40,130 nucleotides of DNA from Candidatus Omnitrophota bacterium. GTDB lineage: Bacteria > Omnitrophota > Gorgyraeia > Zapsychrales > Fredricksoniimonadaceae. Under the pieces are notes generated by a model. The model had not been told where the DNA came from. It ran no database searches and worked only from the letters and a program-made list of their open reading frames with translations. Of this stretch, positions 33,338-40,130 are shown piece by piece (the first letter of the stretch is position 1; each line of letters opens with the position of its first letter). The position numbers and the translations under genes are program-made. Where the stretch lies: contig CAIUQE010000014.1 in the NCBI GenBank assembly GCA_903901225.1, positions 1 through 40,130 on the forward strand, written 5' to 3'.

Positions 33338-33499
33338 TTAGATCCCGGCATAAATAAATGTTGTTACCGCGGCCGGACCGACATAATAAGCCAGGAAAAC
33401 AAGCAATATCAGCACGATAAAGATCGGCAGCAAAAAAGCCAGCTTGTGTTTCTTGATCAGGTAAAACATTTCTTTAAGTACATACTGGATCTTGTTCAT
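33338..33499 (-). CDS. DUF5989-like single-span micro-protein
   Basis: A 53-residue ORF (start NKIQYVLKEMFYLIKKHKLA) with a transmembrane helix (about 21-40: FLLPIFIVLILLVFLAYYVG) and the tail GPAAVTTFIYAGI. GGAGGG stands 3-4 nt before ATG. The pattern, basic amphipathic start, one helix and a short end with PFIY/TFIY, is what I recall for DUF5989 proteins, which commonly sit between a carbamoyltransferase and other membrane genes. It lies 29 bp upstream of the carbamoyltransferase start, and may anchor the enzyme at the membrane. Confidence 0.75.
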   Translation of the reverse strand: MNKIQYVLKEMFYLIKKHKLAFLLPIFIVLILLVFLAYYVGPAAVTTFIYAGI

Positions 33500-33518
33500 A
33501 AACCCTCCGCTGAATTAT

Positions 33519-33749
33519 CTACGACTGTCGCAGGTTACCATCACCATCAACATCATACCCTGAAGCTTCACGCCAGGAAGCATTATCCACAGTGAATTTC
33601 TTTGAAAGAAAACCGGGTTTAATGACTCGCAAAGTGAGGGCTGTCAGACCGAATCCAACAATGTATAAAAGAACAAGGAACACCGTTGTCAACGATCTTT
33701 GTACGGCCTTTCTGATAACTTCAACAATGAATTGAATTCGTTTTATCAT
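33519..33749 (-). CDS. 76-residue membrane protein of the carbamoyltransferase cassette
   Basis: One transmembrane segment (about 21-43: TTVFLVLLYIVGFGLTALTL) after a basic N-terminal helix (KRIQFIVEVIRKAVQRS), then a short tail SWREASGYDVDGDGNLRQS. I recall small proteins with a similar W..a.gyd...lRQ ending in carbamoyltransferase/DUF5989 cassettes, but cannot name the family with confidence. A truncated second copy of this gene lies at 35449-35553. It begins the set 76-aa protein, DUF5989-like, carbamoyltransferase, all on the minus strand within 450 bp. Confidence 0.65.
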   Translation of the reverse strand: MIKRIQFIVEVIRKAVQRSLTTVFLVLLYIVGFGLTALTLRVIKPGFLSKKFTVDNASWREASGYDVDGDGNLRQS

Positions 33750-33860
33750 CCTTGTTCACATCCTTTTATACTGCCACTAGTTAAGCATTCCTCATGAGAA
33801 AGGAATAAGTTAAAAGCAGAACTCTGTTGTCGGCATCAATCGGGTCCACCGTGTCTTTAA

Positions 33861-34042
33861 AGAACAAAACCCCGTTCGCACCAGCCCAACCACATCTGGG
33901 GCATCGACATGACCAAGATCAGGATTGTCCCATGGGGCGGGCTGTACCTATGTATCGTCCTTGACTGGCGCAACAGGACTTGAACTACATGACGCCGGCC
34001 AATATCGCGAAACCTTTAACAAAGAGCAGGTGCTCGCTCTAA
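33861..34042 (+). pseudogene. IS3-family transposase relic with internal deletion
   Basis: The plus strand reads QPNHIWGIDMTKIRIVPWGG, LYLCIVLDW (start of the DDE core, first catalytic Asp in WGIDMT), then meets a stop. In the -1 frame, from 33980, LNYMTPANIAK gives the transposase C-terminal end and a stop at 34040-34042. Everything between, including the other two catalytic residues, is deleted. Together with A+T-rich sequence it fills the 377-bp gap 33750-34126; no intact terminal repeats were found. Confidence 0.8.
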
Positions 34043-34126
34043 CTTAAAATTCACTTGCTTAACCGGTGGCATGACACTATTAGTGCCCCGGGAATAAAAC
34101 AAAGATTATCTTCAGGCGTCCGTTCA

Positions 34127-35413
34127 TCATTGTTTTTCAGCCGCCTTCAGAAACCCTTCCACCATGATCTTATCAAAGACGTTCTCCGCCATCACGCCAT
34201 AACCATTAGCATTGCAATGAGCATCTGGAACAAATAGCTGTTCCTTAGGGGTCCCTTGTGCAATTTTCTTCTGAAAAACTGAATAATTATCTACGAACGC
34301 AACCTTTAATGACTCAGCAATCTTTAATAAAGTTGAATTGACAGGAAGACATACGGGATAATTTTGCATGATCAACTGAACTCGTTGTTGACGAATAATT
34401 CCCACAGCTTCCTTGACATCTGATTCCACCCATTGAGAAACCTCAAAATCATTCAGAAGAAACAGATTAAAAACATGGCCATGATGGTTCAAATGCCATT
34501 GGTCAATGAAATCATCCAGCTTCTTACTCATCTCATTATTGTGCACATCCTTCAAGTATCTTCTTAAATGCCTGATATACTTCAATGTTGTAATGATCCA
34601 CTCCCGGGAATCACACGCTAACGCAGCATCATATGCTTTCATAAAGTATTTAAATGACTCTTCATATTCACTTCGCATATAAAAAATCAATCCGATCTCG
34701 ACGTAATTCCGTGGCTGACCGGGATCGGTCCTAACGTAACTCATGAACAGCTTACGGGCTTCTTCAATCTCTGACTGATTAGCTGTAAAACTCGCCTTAA
34801 GTTCTACCACGCTCTTAATGACCTCCACTGCTTTGTGGTATTTCTCCGTATTTTGATAGCCCGAAGAAGCGGAAAGTTTCAGTCGTTGCAGTTTACTGTA
34901 CCTAAACATTGCCCACAACTTATAAATATGTTTTTTATACAAAAACTCCTGAAAATAATACCTTATGGTCTTATCAAAAGACAAACGGCTTTCTTTCTTT
35001 CTCAAGTGGACAGTATATTTCAAATAATTCCAATCATTGGGCTGCCCCGTCTGCAAGACAATAAGATCAGGGCGATACCTGCGGATATTAAACTTTAACT
35101 CGCTCAATAATTCTGCAGTGTTTTGCGCACCCACGCCTTCATTAATTACTGCAACATTCGCGCCCTTGACCCGTTGATCAAAAATACGTTGCAACTGCGC
35201 AGGATAGCTCATTTCAGGTGGTGCGCCACCCCCCTGGGTATACGAATTCCCTAAACACAGGACGACATAAGGCTTGCCATGGATATTGCCTATAAACTTG
35301 TTGCCGATATTTGACTTGTCATGAAAAATTAATCCCGTCAAACTTAGCCCCGCCTCCAACAGGAAGACGGCTAAGATAATTCCCAGAAATAAAACAAAAA
35401 TTCTTCTACCCAT
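34127..35413 (-). CDS. SGNH-TPR 3
   Basis: 428 residues: anchor (about 5-30, VLFLGIILAVFLLEAGLSLT), VVLCLGNSYTQGGG (Ser57), APPEMSYPAQLQRIF, LIVLQTGQPNDWN, TPR region (RNYVEIGLIFYMRSEYEESF), and PDAHCNANGYGVMAENVFD near the end: all catalytic positions intact. Its first 56 codons, and about 45 bp before the ATG (the spaced AACATT...AATGTT, TAAAA, GATTTCTTC), are duplicated in the chimeric ORF at 30499. It has no convincing ribosome site. It follows the relic at 35449 in the PP-loop gene string. Confidence 0.8.
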   Translation of the reverse strand: MGRRIFVLFLGIILAVFLLEAGLSLTGLIFHDKSNIGNKFIGNIHGKPYVVLCLGNSYTQGGGAPPEMSYPAQLQRIFDQRVKGANVAVINEGVGAQNTAELLSELKFNIRRYRPDLIVLQTGQPNDWNYLKYTVHLRKKESRLSFDKTIRYYFQEFLYKKHIYKLWAMFRYSKLQRLKLSASSGYQNTEKYHKAVEVIKSVVELKASFTANQSEIEEARKLFMSYVRTDPGQPRNYVEIGLIFYMRSEYEESFKYFMKAYDAALACDSREWIITTLKYIRHLRRYLKDVHNNEMSKKLDDFIDQWHLNHHGHVFNLFLLNDFEVSQWVESDVKEAVGIIRQQRVQLIMQNYPVCLPVNSTLLKIAESLKVAFVDNYSVFQKKIAQGTPKEQLFVPDAHCNANGYGVMAENVFDKIMVEGFLKAAEKQ

Positions 35414-35448
35414 AGCTATTGAACATTAATAATGTTAAAAAGATTTCT

Positions 35449-35553
35449 TCATTCAAGGGATAAAAGAATGAAAAGTACTGTTGTCAACATTCTTTGCGCA
35501 GCATTTCTGACAACCTGGCTTATGGCTTGAATTCGTTTTTCAGCCTTGATCAC
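35449..35553 (-). pseudogene. Truncated copy of the 76-aa membrane protein gene
   Basis: 34 codons from a GTG that overlaps the PP-loop gene stop (GTGA): KRIQAISQVVRNAAQRMLTT then VLFILLSLE and stop. It aligns with the start of the 76-aa protein (KRIQFIVEVIRKAVQRSLTT, VFLVLLY); DNA similarity continues across the start region. It ends at the transmembrane segment. The relic shows that a second carbamoyltransferase cassette once followed the PP-loop gene and was replaced by SGNH-TPR 3. Confidence 0.75.
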
Positions 35554-36593
35554 ACCCTTTCAAGCAACCCAAGCTTTTCCATCACACGACGCAACACCTC
35601 ATGATCAAAGCTGATTTCCAGCAACTTTAACGCTTCCTGCCGCGACAACAGTGATTCACGTATCATTTTACTCATTTCAACATGGTAATGCGTATAACCA
35701 AAATTTTTCATTGAGTTGTGAACAGAAAGAAAATTCAGATAACAATTTGTCGATAGCCCGGGATAGCTCAAGCGCGGGAATTGCCACTTCAGCTCTTTTT
35801 TCAATATCTCAACATACTCGCTCGCGTCAATGGGGAGGAACCAGTGCGGGGATACAACCATCGCTTTATGGCGCTTCTTGGCGGTGGCCAAAACCTCTTC
35901 CATGCTCCGGGGGAAATCCTTGTATTTCTGATTCGCCTTAGTATACCTGTCCAAAAAAGCCTGGGTTGACTTGGACATCGACACAAATTCCGCCTGATGA
36001 ACATTGCACCCGCAACGCGACATCAAAGGCTGGTGGGTTGCCTGGCCCTTGGTCCACCCCGCCACGATCATCGGAATGTCAAAACGCGCCGCCATTTCAA
36101 AAGTAAGCCCCATATACCACATGGAACAAGGATGGCAAAGGACCGCTTTATCGTCACTACGGGCGATCTCGGCGAACATTTCCTTCATAAAATCCGACTT
36201 GAACAACAAAAAATCAACCCCCAGTGTCTCGACAGCGTTACGCACGTTCTCGAGCGCGTCTTCCGTCTCAAAACCATGGTCAAACGTAAAAGCCAGAGGA
36301 TTAAGCTTATAGCGCTTCTTCATATAATAAAGGGCCGCCGTGCTGTCCTTGCCGCCACTGCACATGATCAAACAATCATATTTCCCGGCGCTCTTGTTCT
36401 GATTCAATATCTTGACAAAATCGCTCTCGAGCAACTTTGCCTGCGGGTAGGAATCTTTCTGTTTATCGAAATCCCGGCAAATATTACAAACACCGGCCTC
36501 GTCCAGCCAGATATCGGGCTTACTTTCCGGCAAGACACAGCGTTGGCAAATAACCCTGGGCTGCAATTCTATTTTTGTACCCGAAGCATCCAT
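35550..36593 (-). CDS. PP-loop ATP pyrophosphatase (N-acetyl sugar amidotransferase/WbpG-like), possible thiolase
   Basis: 347 residues from ATG 36593 (a longer frame overlaps tusA by 61 bp). N-terminal four-Cys zinc ribbon (Cys16, 19, 36, 39: CQRC...CNIC), then the adenylating PP-loop MCSGGKDSTAALYYM (79-84 SGGKDS) and FTFDHGF. Extra cysteines lie in LCHPCSMWYMG (153, 156) and SRCGCNVHQ (194, 196). WbpG-like enzymes amidate sugars with ammonia from a HisH-type partner; none is present. Instead tusA and a cysteine desulfurase are directly upstream and overlapping, which suggests sulfur rather than nitrogen as the incoming atom. Target unknown; a sugar or small metabolite is more likely than tRNA. 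Confidence 0.82.
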   Translation of the reverse strand: MDASGTKIELQPRVICQRCVLPESKPDIWLDEAGVCNICRDFDKQKDSYPQAKLLESDFVKILNQNKSAGKYDCLIMCSGGKDSTAALYYMKKRYKLNPLAFTFDHGFETEDALENVRNAVETLGVDFLLFKSDFMKEMFAEIARSDDKAVLCHPCSMWYMGLTFEMAARFDIPMIVAGWTKGQATHQPLMSRCGCNVHQAEFVSMSKSTQAFLDRYTKANQKYKDFPRSMEEVLATAKKRHKAMVVSPHWFLPIDASEYVEILKKELKWQFPRLSYPGLSTNCYLNFLSVHNSMKNFGYTHYHVEMSKMIRESLLSRQEALKLLEISFDHEVLRRVMEKLGLLERV

Positions 36594-36796
36594 TGCTTCC
36601 CTTTCCGTTCCCTGGCAAGTATATGACACCCTTCATCCTCAAGTGAAACCGGCACATTAATGATCGGTTCGCCATCGTCCAAAACAATCTCTAGGCATGC
36701 ATCATCAGGCATTTGAGCGAGTTTGAGCAACGCATGCGCCGTGTTCATGGGGCAGGGAATTCCCGTCAAATCAAGCAACTCAACCGCTTTCTTCAC
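36569..36796 (-). CDS. TusA-family sulfur carrier protein
   Basis: 75 residues. ELLDLTGIPCPMNTAHALLK carries the persulfide-accepting Cys15 in the first helix; the canonical CPxP motif is CPMN here, so the second Pro is missing while the Cys is intact. The rest (LEIVLDDGEPIINVPVSLED, then RERKGKQWMLRV) is the usual beta-alpha-beta-alpha-beta-beta fold. GTG start overlaps the desulfurase stop (GTGA). TusA proteins take persulfide from IscS-like enzymes and hand it on; the next gene encodes a PP-loop enzyme that could accept it. Confidence 0.9.
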   Translation of the reverse strand: MKKAVELLDLTGIPCPMNTAHALLKLAQMPDDACLEIVLDDGEPIINVPVSLEDEGCHILARERKGKQWMLRVQK

Positions 36797-37926
36797 ACTT
36801 TCCGCCTTATGCCGTCTAATATCGACATGATGCTCTTAACGGCCACATCGATCTCTTTCTTTGTTGTCCACTTACTCAAGGTCATCCTGATAGCGCCGTC
36901 TGCCCGTTCTTGCCCTGCGTCCAAAGCCTGTAACACATGGCTGAGGGTTGCGGTATTGGCAACACACGCCGAGCCTGTAGCAACATAAATGCCCTTTTTA
37001 TTAAGCAATGCGAACATCGGCTTCCCCGTAACTCCCGGGAATGAGAAGTTTATATTATTACAAAGCCTTTGATGGCGCGAACCATTCAATACAACGCCGG
37101 CAATGTTCGTTTCGATCTGCCTGATAAAATAATCCCTCAACCCCTGCATCCTGGTGACATCACGCTGATCAGCAATCTCCACAGCCTTGCCGAACCCCGC
37201 GATCCCTTCCGTATTGTACGTTCCCGCCCGCACCCCGTTCTCCTGATGGCCACCCCGGATCAACGGATCGATCTTGACGCCTTTTCTGATATACAAGGCA
37301 GAAACCCCTCTTGGCCCGTGGATCTTATGGCTATTGAGCGTGACCAAGTCCAGTCGATCCTTGCGGACATCGATAGGGACTTTGGTAAAACTTTGACAGG
37401 CATCCGTATGGAAAAGAACGCCCTTCCTACGGCACAACGCTCCAATAGCCCGCACAGGCTGAATTGTCCCGATCTCGTTATTGGCATGCATGACGGAAAC
37501 AATGATGGTTCTTTTTGTAATCTCCCGGGAAACATCCTTGGGATCAACCAGACCTTGCCGATCAACCTTTATATAAGAAATCCGGAATCCCTGCGTTTGA
37601 AGCCAACGGACAGGCTCCAGGACGCTGGGATGTTCAACAGCAGAAACAATAATATGATCGCCATGCTTCCTATGCGCAAAAGCCGCACCTTGTATGGCAG
37701 CATTATTTGACTCAGTTCCACTGGAGAAGAAATAGATCTCCCGGTGATCGGCATTGATGCTTCTGGCAACAATTTGCCGGGCACCCTCAACCACGACAGC
37801 CGCCTGAACACCCCAACGATGCTGTGAAGAAGCATTGCCAAGCTTTTCTTTAGCACACGCATAAACTGTTTGTATGACCCGCCTGTCTAAATGTGTCGTC
37901 GCCGCATTATCCAAATATATAGGCAT
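36793..37926 (-). CDS. Cysteine desulfurase (NifS/IscS-like, class V aminotransferase)
   Basis: 377 residues. PLP-site residues are visible: YLDNAATT at the start, SSGTESNNAA, His99 (SAVEHPS), MHANNEIGT, TDACQ (Asp175), SHKIHGPRG (Lys201 Schiff base) and RAGTYN. Cys321 in ATGSACVANTATLSHVL is the persulfide-forming residue in a group I-type loop. It releases sulfur from cysteine as persulfide. GGGGA precedes ATG by 3 nt. Direct overlap with tusA, rather than iscU or a fdx gene, argues for sulfur delivery to TusA and the PP-loop enzyme instead of Fe-S assembly. Confidence 0.93.
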   Translation of the reverse strand: MPIYLDNAATTHLDRRVIQTVYACAKEKLGNASSQHRWGVQAAVVVEGARQIVARSINADHREIYFFSSGTESNNAAIQGAAFAHRKHGDHIIVSAVEHPSVLEPVRWLQTQGFRISYIKVDRQGLVDPKDVSREITKRTIIVSVMHANNEIGTIQPVRAIGALCRRKGVLFHTDACQSFTKVPIDVRKDRLDLVTLNSHKIHGPRGVSALYIRKGVKIDPLIRGGHQENGVRAGTYNTEGIAGFGKAVEIADQRDVTRMQGLRDYFIRQIETNIAGVVLNGSRHQRLCNNINFSFPGVTGKPMFALLNKKGIYVATGSACVANTATLSHVLQALDAGQERADGAIRMTLSKWTTKKEIDVAVKSIMSILDGIRRKV

Positions 37927-37995
37927 TTATCCCCACAGAACTCTTAAGAAATCCATTGCCGAGGTGAATCAACGTCCATGAAATTGCTAAATCTT

Positions 37996-39291
37996 TCATT
38001 CATACTGAATAGAACAGATACGCATCACCAATATTCGATCATCCATGATCTTGTTGTAAACATTCAACGCCATCACCCCATACCCATTGGCATTACAATG
38101 ACCATCTGGAACGAATAAATCTTGTTTAGCCATCCCGTGCATCATTTTTTCCTTGAAAACGTCATGATTGTTCACGAAAGGAACGCCTGTTTCAAGAGCG
38201 ATCTTATACAAAATCCTGTTCACAGGATGTGCCATGGGGTAATCCTGCAAGATTATCTTTATGCCTCTCTGGCGCGAAACCCTAATGATCTCCTTAACGT
38301 CCGACTCCACCCATCGCCCGATCTCATCGTCGCTTGACAAAAGAAAATTTTTGGCATTAACAGGATCTTTCTTCTTAAACTGCGTAATAAATGCATCTAT
38401 TTGAATATTAATCTCAACATTTTTTTTGCCTGGAATGTTACGTATATTCCTTATGAGACTATAACCGGGATTAATACGGGAGGAAGGATCAGCCTCCACG
38501 GTCTTCATGAACCATTTCAAAGCCTCTTTATAATTTTGTTGCTGCAAATAAATTTGTCCAATATTAGAATAGTTCAAAGGAAAATGCGGATTATCACTTA
38601 TATTGGACTCAAAACAATTTATCGCCTTCGCCATGTTTTGCTTATCCCGAAAAAGAACGGGGTCCTGATTAGCAATCTGAATTGAAAACTCCCGACATAC
38701 ACCACCTGATTGATCTACATCATTATCATTGCGAAGCTTATTTCTTATGCCGGAACACAAATGCCAGCCAAGTTTGTAAACAGCAGAACTTTCATGAGCA
38801 AGATCATTTAAACGAAAAAGAAACTTTGAAAAAATCGACCTATGGCCCGACTCTCTTTCCAGATAATCAGAGTACTTGTAGAAAAGTGACCAATTCACCT
38901 GCCCTGTCTGCAGAAGGATTAAGTCAAGCTTTGGCTTTATAGCATCGATCGTCGATCTTAACGAACTCAACAGGTGCGCCGTGGTCTGTGCGCCAACCCC
39001 CCCATTAATAACCACAATACGACGATCTTCGACACTGGCATCAAACATGCGCTGCAGTTGGTTCGGATAACTCTGTCCTGCGGGAGCCCCATTACCAACC
39101 GTATAGGAATTCCCCAAACACAATATTACATAAGGACGCCCCTGCCTCTCCATAGGCACCTGTGAGATCGACATCCTGCTTTGCAAATATAGAAAACCAG
39201 TAAGCCTGAGCCCAATTTCCAGTAAAAATAAAGCTGCTAATATACCGGCACAGGAAACAAGAATGCGCTGCCTGCCTAATATATTTGCCAT
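37996..39291 (-). CDS. SGNH-TPR 4
   Basis: 431 residues from ATG 39289-39291 (a TTG two codons upstream is the alternative). Anchor (about 8-32, LVSCAGILAALFLLEIGLRL), ILCLGNSYTVGNG (Ser62), APAGQSYPNQLQRMF, LILLQTGQVN, TPR region (LNYSNIGQIYLQQQNYKEAL, KWFMKTVEADP) and PDGHCNANGYGVMALNVYN. All catalytic positions kept; it is the most divergent of the four (TGQVN followed by WSLF instead of WN). It follows the lipoprotein gene by 42 bp and probably shares its transcript. Confidence 0.8.
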   Translation of the reverse strand: MANILGRQRILVSCAGILAALFLLEIGLRLTGFLYLQSRMSISQVPMERQGRPYVILCLGNSYTVGNGAPAGQSYPNQLQRMFDASVEDRRIVVINGGVGAQTTAHLLSSLRSTIDAIKPKLDLILLQTGQVNWSLFYKYSDYLERESGHRSIFSKFLFRLNDLAHESSAVYKLGWHLCSGIRNKLRNDNDVDQSGGVCREFSIQIANQDPVLFRDKQNMAKAINCFESNISDNPHFPLNYSNIGQIYLQQQNYKEALKWFMKTVEADPSSRINPGYSLIRNIRNIPGKKNVEINIQIDAFITQFKKKDPVNAKNFLLSSDDEIGRWVESDVKEIIRVSRQRGIKIILQDYPMAHPVNRILYKIALETGVPFVNNHDVFKEKMMHGMAKQDLFVPDGHCNANGYGVMALNVYNKIMDDRILVMRICSIQYE

Positions 39292-39333
39292 ATTCAACGC
39301 GAAGGCCTATTTTCAACTGAAAAGAACAACATA

Positions 39334-39942
39334 TTACTTGTTCTCATTTTGAAACTCCTGCCCCTTTATGTTTGCAATTAGTTTTGAAAACGCCTCCGTA
39401 TTGCCCGCTTTTACTACGGCCATCTCAATCCTGTGGACCTTGAATTCATTGGTTCGTTCATCAATCTCATAATAACCAATAACCGTCCCCTTGCCGCCAT
39501 GTTCAATATTCACTTTAAAACGAAAACCTATAAAACCACTCTTGAAAGCACTATTTGCAAAAACATAAACAAAACAATTATTGCGATCACTCTTATGACC
39601 TGCGGGGCACTGCATATCAGGCGATACTTTCTCCTCCCCAGGTTGGATCCACCCGATGTTTGTGATCTTGCCAAAAATGGCGTTCAATTGCCCGACACCC
39701 GGCATTAAAACCATCTTTTCAGCTTTATCATTCACCCCATCATTAACTAAATCAATAAACTTCCCAAAAAACGCAAGGAACCTTTTTTCAGAAGGCTTCA
39801 TACTAGGCGCACTATATACCTGAGACTTTTTGGGCATAGTGGCACCCTTGGGCGGCGTCTTGGCACACGACGCACACGAAAACAAAATAAGACCTGCTGT
39901 CACTGTAACCCAAACCAATCTTCCTGATAAATTATCCTTCAT
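39334..39942 (-). CDS. Lipoprotein A of the FFGKFI-motif family
   Basis: 202 residues from ATG 39942 (AAAGGA at 7 nt; a longer frame exists). A hydrophobic signal followed by ILFSCASCAK gives two possible lipobox cysteines, so a lipid anchor is likely. The domain repeats the pattern of exported protein B: LAFFGKFIDLVNDGVNDKAE, GVGQLNAIFGKITN, SPDMQC...NCFVYVFANSAF, FKVNIEHGGKGT and EFKVHRIEMAVVK. Both paralogues sit immediately upstream of SGNH-TPR genes, so they may work with them in the envelope. No named family recognised. Confidence 0.75.
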   Translation of the reverse strand: MKDNLSGRLVWVTVTAGLILFSCASCAKTPPKGATMPKKSQVYSAPSMKPSEKRFLAFFGKFIDLVNDGVNDKAEKMVLMPGVGQLNAIFGKITNIGWIQPGEEKVSPDMQCPAGHKSDRNNCFVYVFANSAFKSGFIGFRFKVNIEHGGKGTVIGYYEIDERTNEFKVHRIEMAVVKAGNTEAFSKLIANIKGQEFQNENK

Positions 39943-40004
39943 TGGAATATCCTTTCCTGAGAAGATTAAAACAATCAACTAATATAAACAGGTTCCTGTA
40001 AGTC

Positions 40005-40130
40005 CTACATGGGTAAGTAGTGTTTATTGAGCCGGGCAAAGTCCAGACGTCCAGTGATCAGGAACGCAACGATTCTGAAGTACCGGAATGTGCTAAAGCC
40101 TCTGGCTTTTGCCTTGGCCGCCTGGATCAA
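40005..40130 (-). CDS. Transposase C-terminal end (partial, ISL3-like)
   Basis: The minus strand is open from the window edge to a TAG at 40005-40007: LIQAAKAKARGFSTFRYFRI, VAFLITGRLDF and a short end LNKHYLPM. The KAKARGF..F.YF motif near the C-terminus is characteristic of ISL3-type DDE transposases. Most of the gene lies outside the window. No clear gene or promoter was seen in 39943-40004. Confidence 0.7.
   Translation of the reverse strand: MIQAAKAKARGFSTFRYFRIVAFLITGRLDFARLNKHYLPM

Noticed and set aside
37927..37995. Short minus-strand ORF before the desulfurase (NERFSNFMDVDSPRQWIS)
   Set aside because: Could be the relic of another gene start but no family is recognisable and it is only 19 codons.

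Overview
The window reads as a chromosomal segment from a PVC-like or candidate-phylum bacterium, most plausibly Candidatus Omnitrophota. The main pointer is a long exported protein (3660-5921) whose N-terminal block (SPAFAPALLKG, NDPFRLDFILDKG) and C-terminal tail (GGIDLT..., followed by PAMIQRLENATG) I associate from memory with Omnitrophota genomes. Split three-gene transhydrogenase, a membrane pyrophosphatase and B12-type radical SAM proteins fit but do not prove this. The assignment rests on recall and could not be tested here.

Layout. (1) 1-2180 is a decayed edge: the end of an IS3-type transposase, a truncated nucleotidyltransferase and a truncated six-hairpin glycosidase-like gene, both ending inside the same 18-bp GGGGACAC-type repeat. 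(2) 2185-6352 holds a B12-binding radical SAM gene, the large exported protein (with a palindrome pair inserted in frame and a possible kinase-like fold), and a seven-iron ferredoxin. (3) 6443-8674 is acetolactate synthase ilvB-ilvN. (4) 17818 down to 8745 (minus strand) is a 16-gene, tightly overlapping gene string from exbB-exbD through a flavodoxin, PilZ, Nudix, xth, PEBP, xseA-xseB, HIT, menC, a stub of menE, a 4HBT thioesterase and Mn-type sodA. It has a good promoter at one end and a bidirectional terminator at the other. (5) 17991-23535 is a bioenergetic pair: hppA (K+-independent signature) diverges from pntAA-pntAB-pntB, with a long palindrome over the pnt start site. (6) 23516-27608 is a surface-glycan segment with two nucleotide-sugar epimerases and two glycosyltransferases.

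(7) 27613-40007 is the accessory region and the most interesting part. It is visibly A+T-richer than the rest. It carries four paralogous membrane-anchored proteins in which a TPR region lies between the two halves of an SGNH hydrolase fold (a circuitous 'split SGNH' layout), two paralogous exported proteins sharing an FFGKFI motif, and a NodU/CmcH-type carbamoyltransferase next to a DUF5989-like micro-protein and a 76-aa membrane protein. It also carries a cysteine desulfurase-TusA-PP-loop ATPase trio that looks like a sulfur relay. The array has clearly been reshuffled: one SGNH copy has lost its catalytic serine (Ser to Phe); a 99-codon ORF fuses the start of an SGNH gene to the end of a carbamoyltransferase gene; a further carbamoyltransferase tail and a truncated copy of the 76-aa gene remain as relics; transposase fragments sit inside and at the far end.

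Working model (inference): glycosyltransferases and epimerases build a surface polymer, and the carbamoyltransferase, SGNH and sulfur-relay proteins decorate or trim it. The SGNH-TPR paralogues are being duplicated and diversified by recombination. No tRNA, rRNA or CRISPR array was seen.
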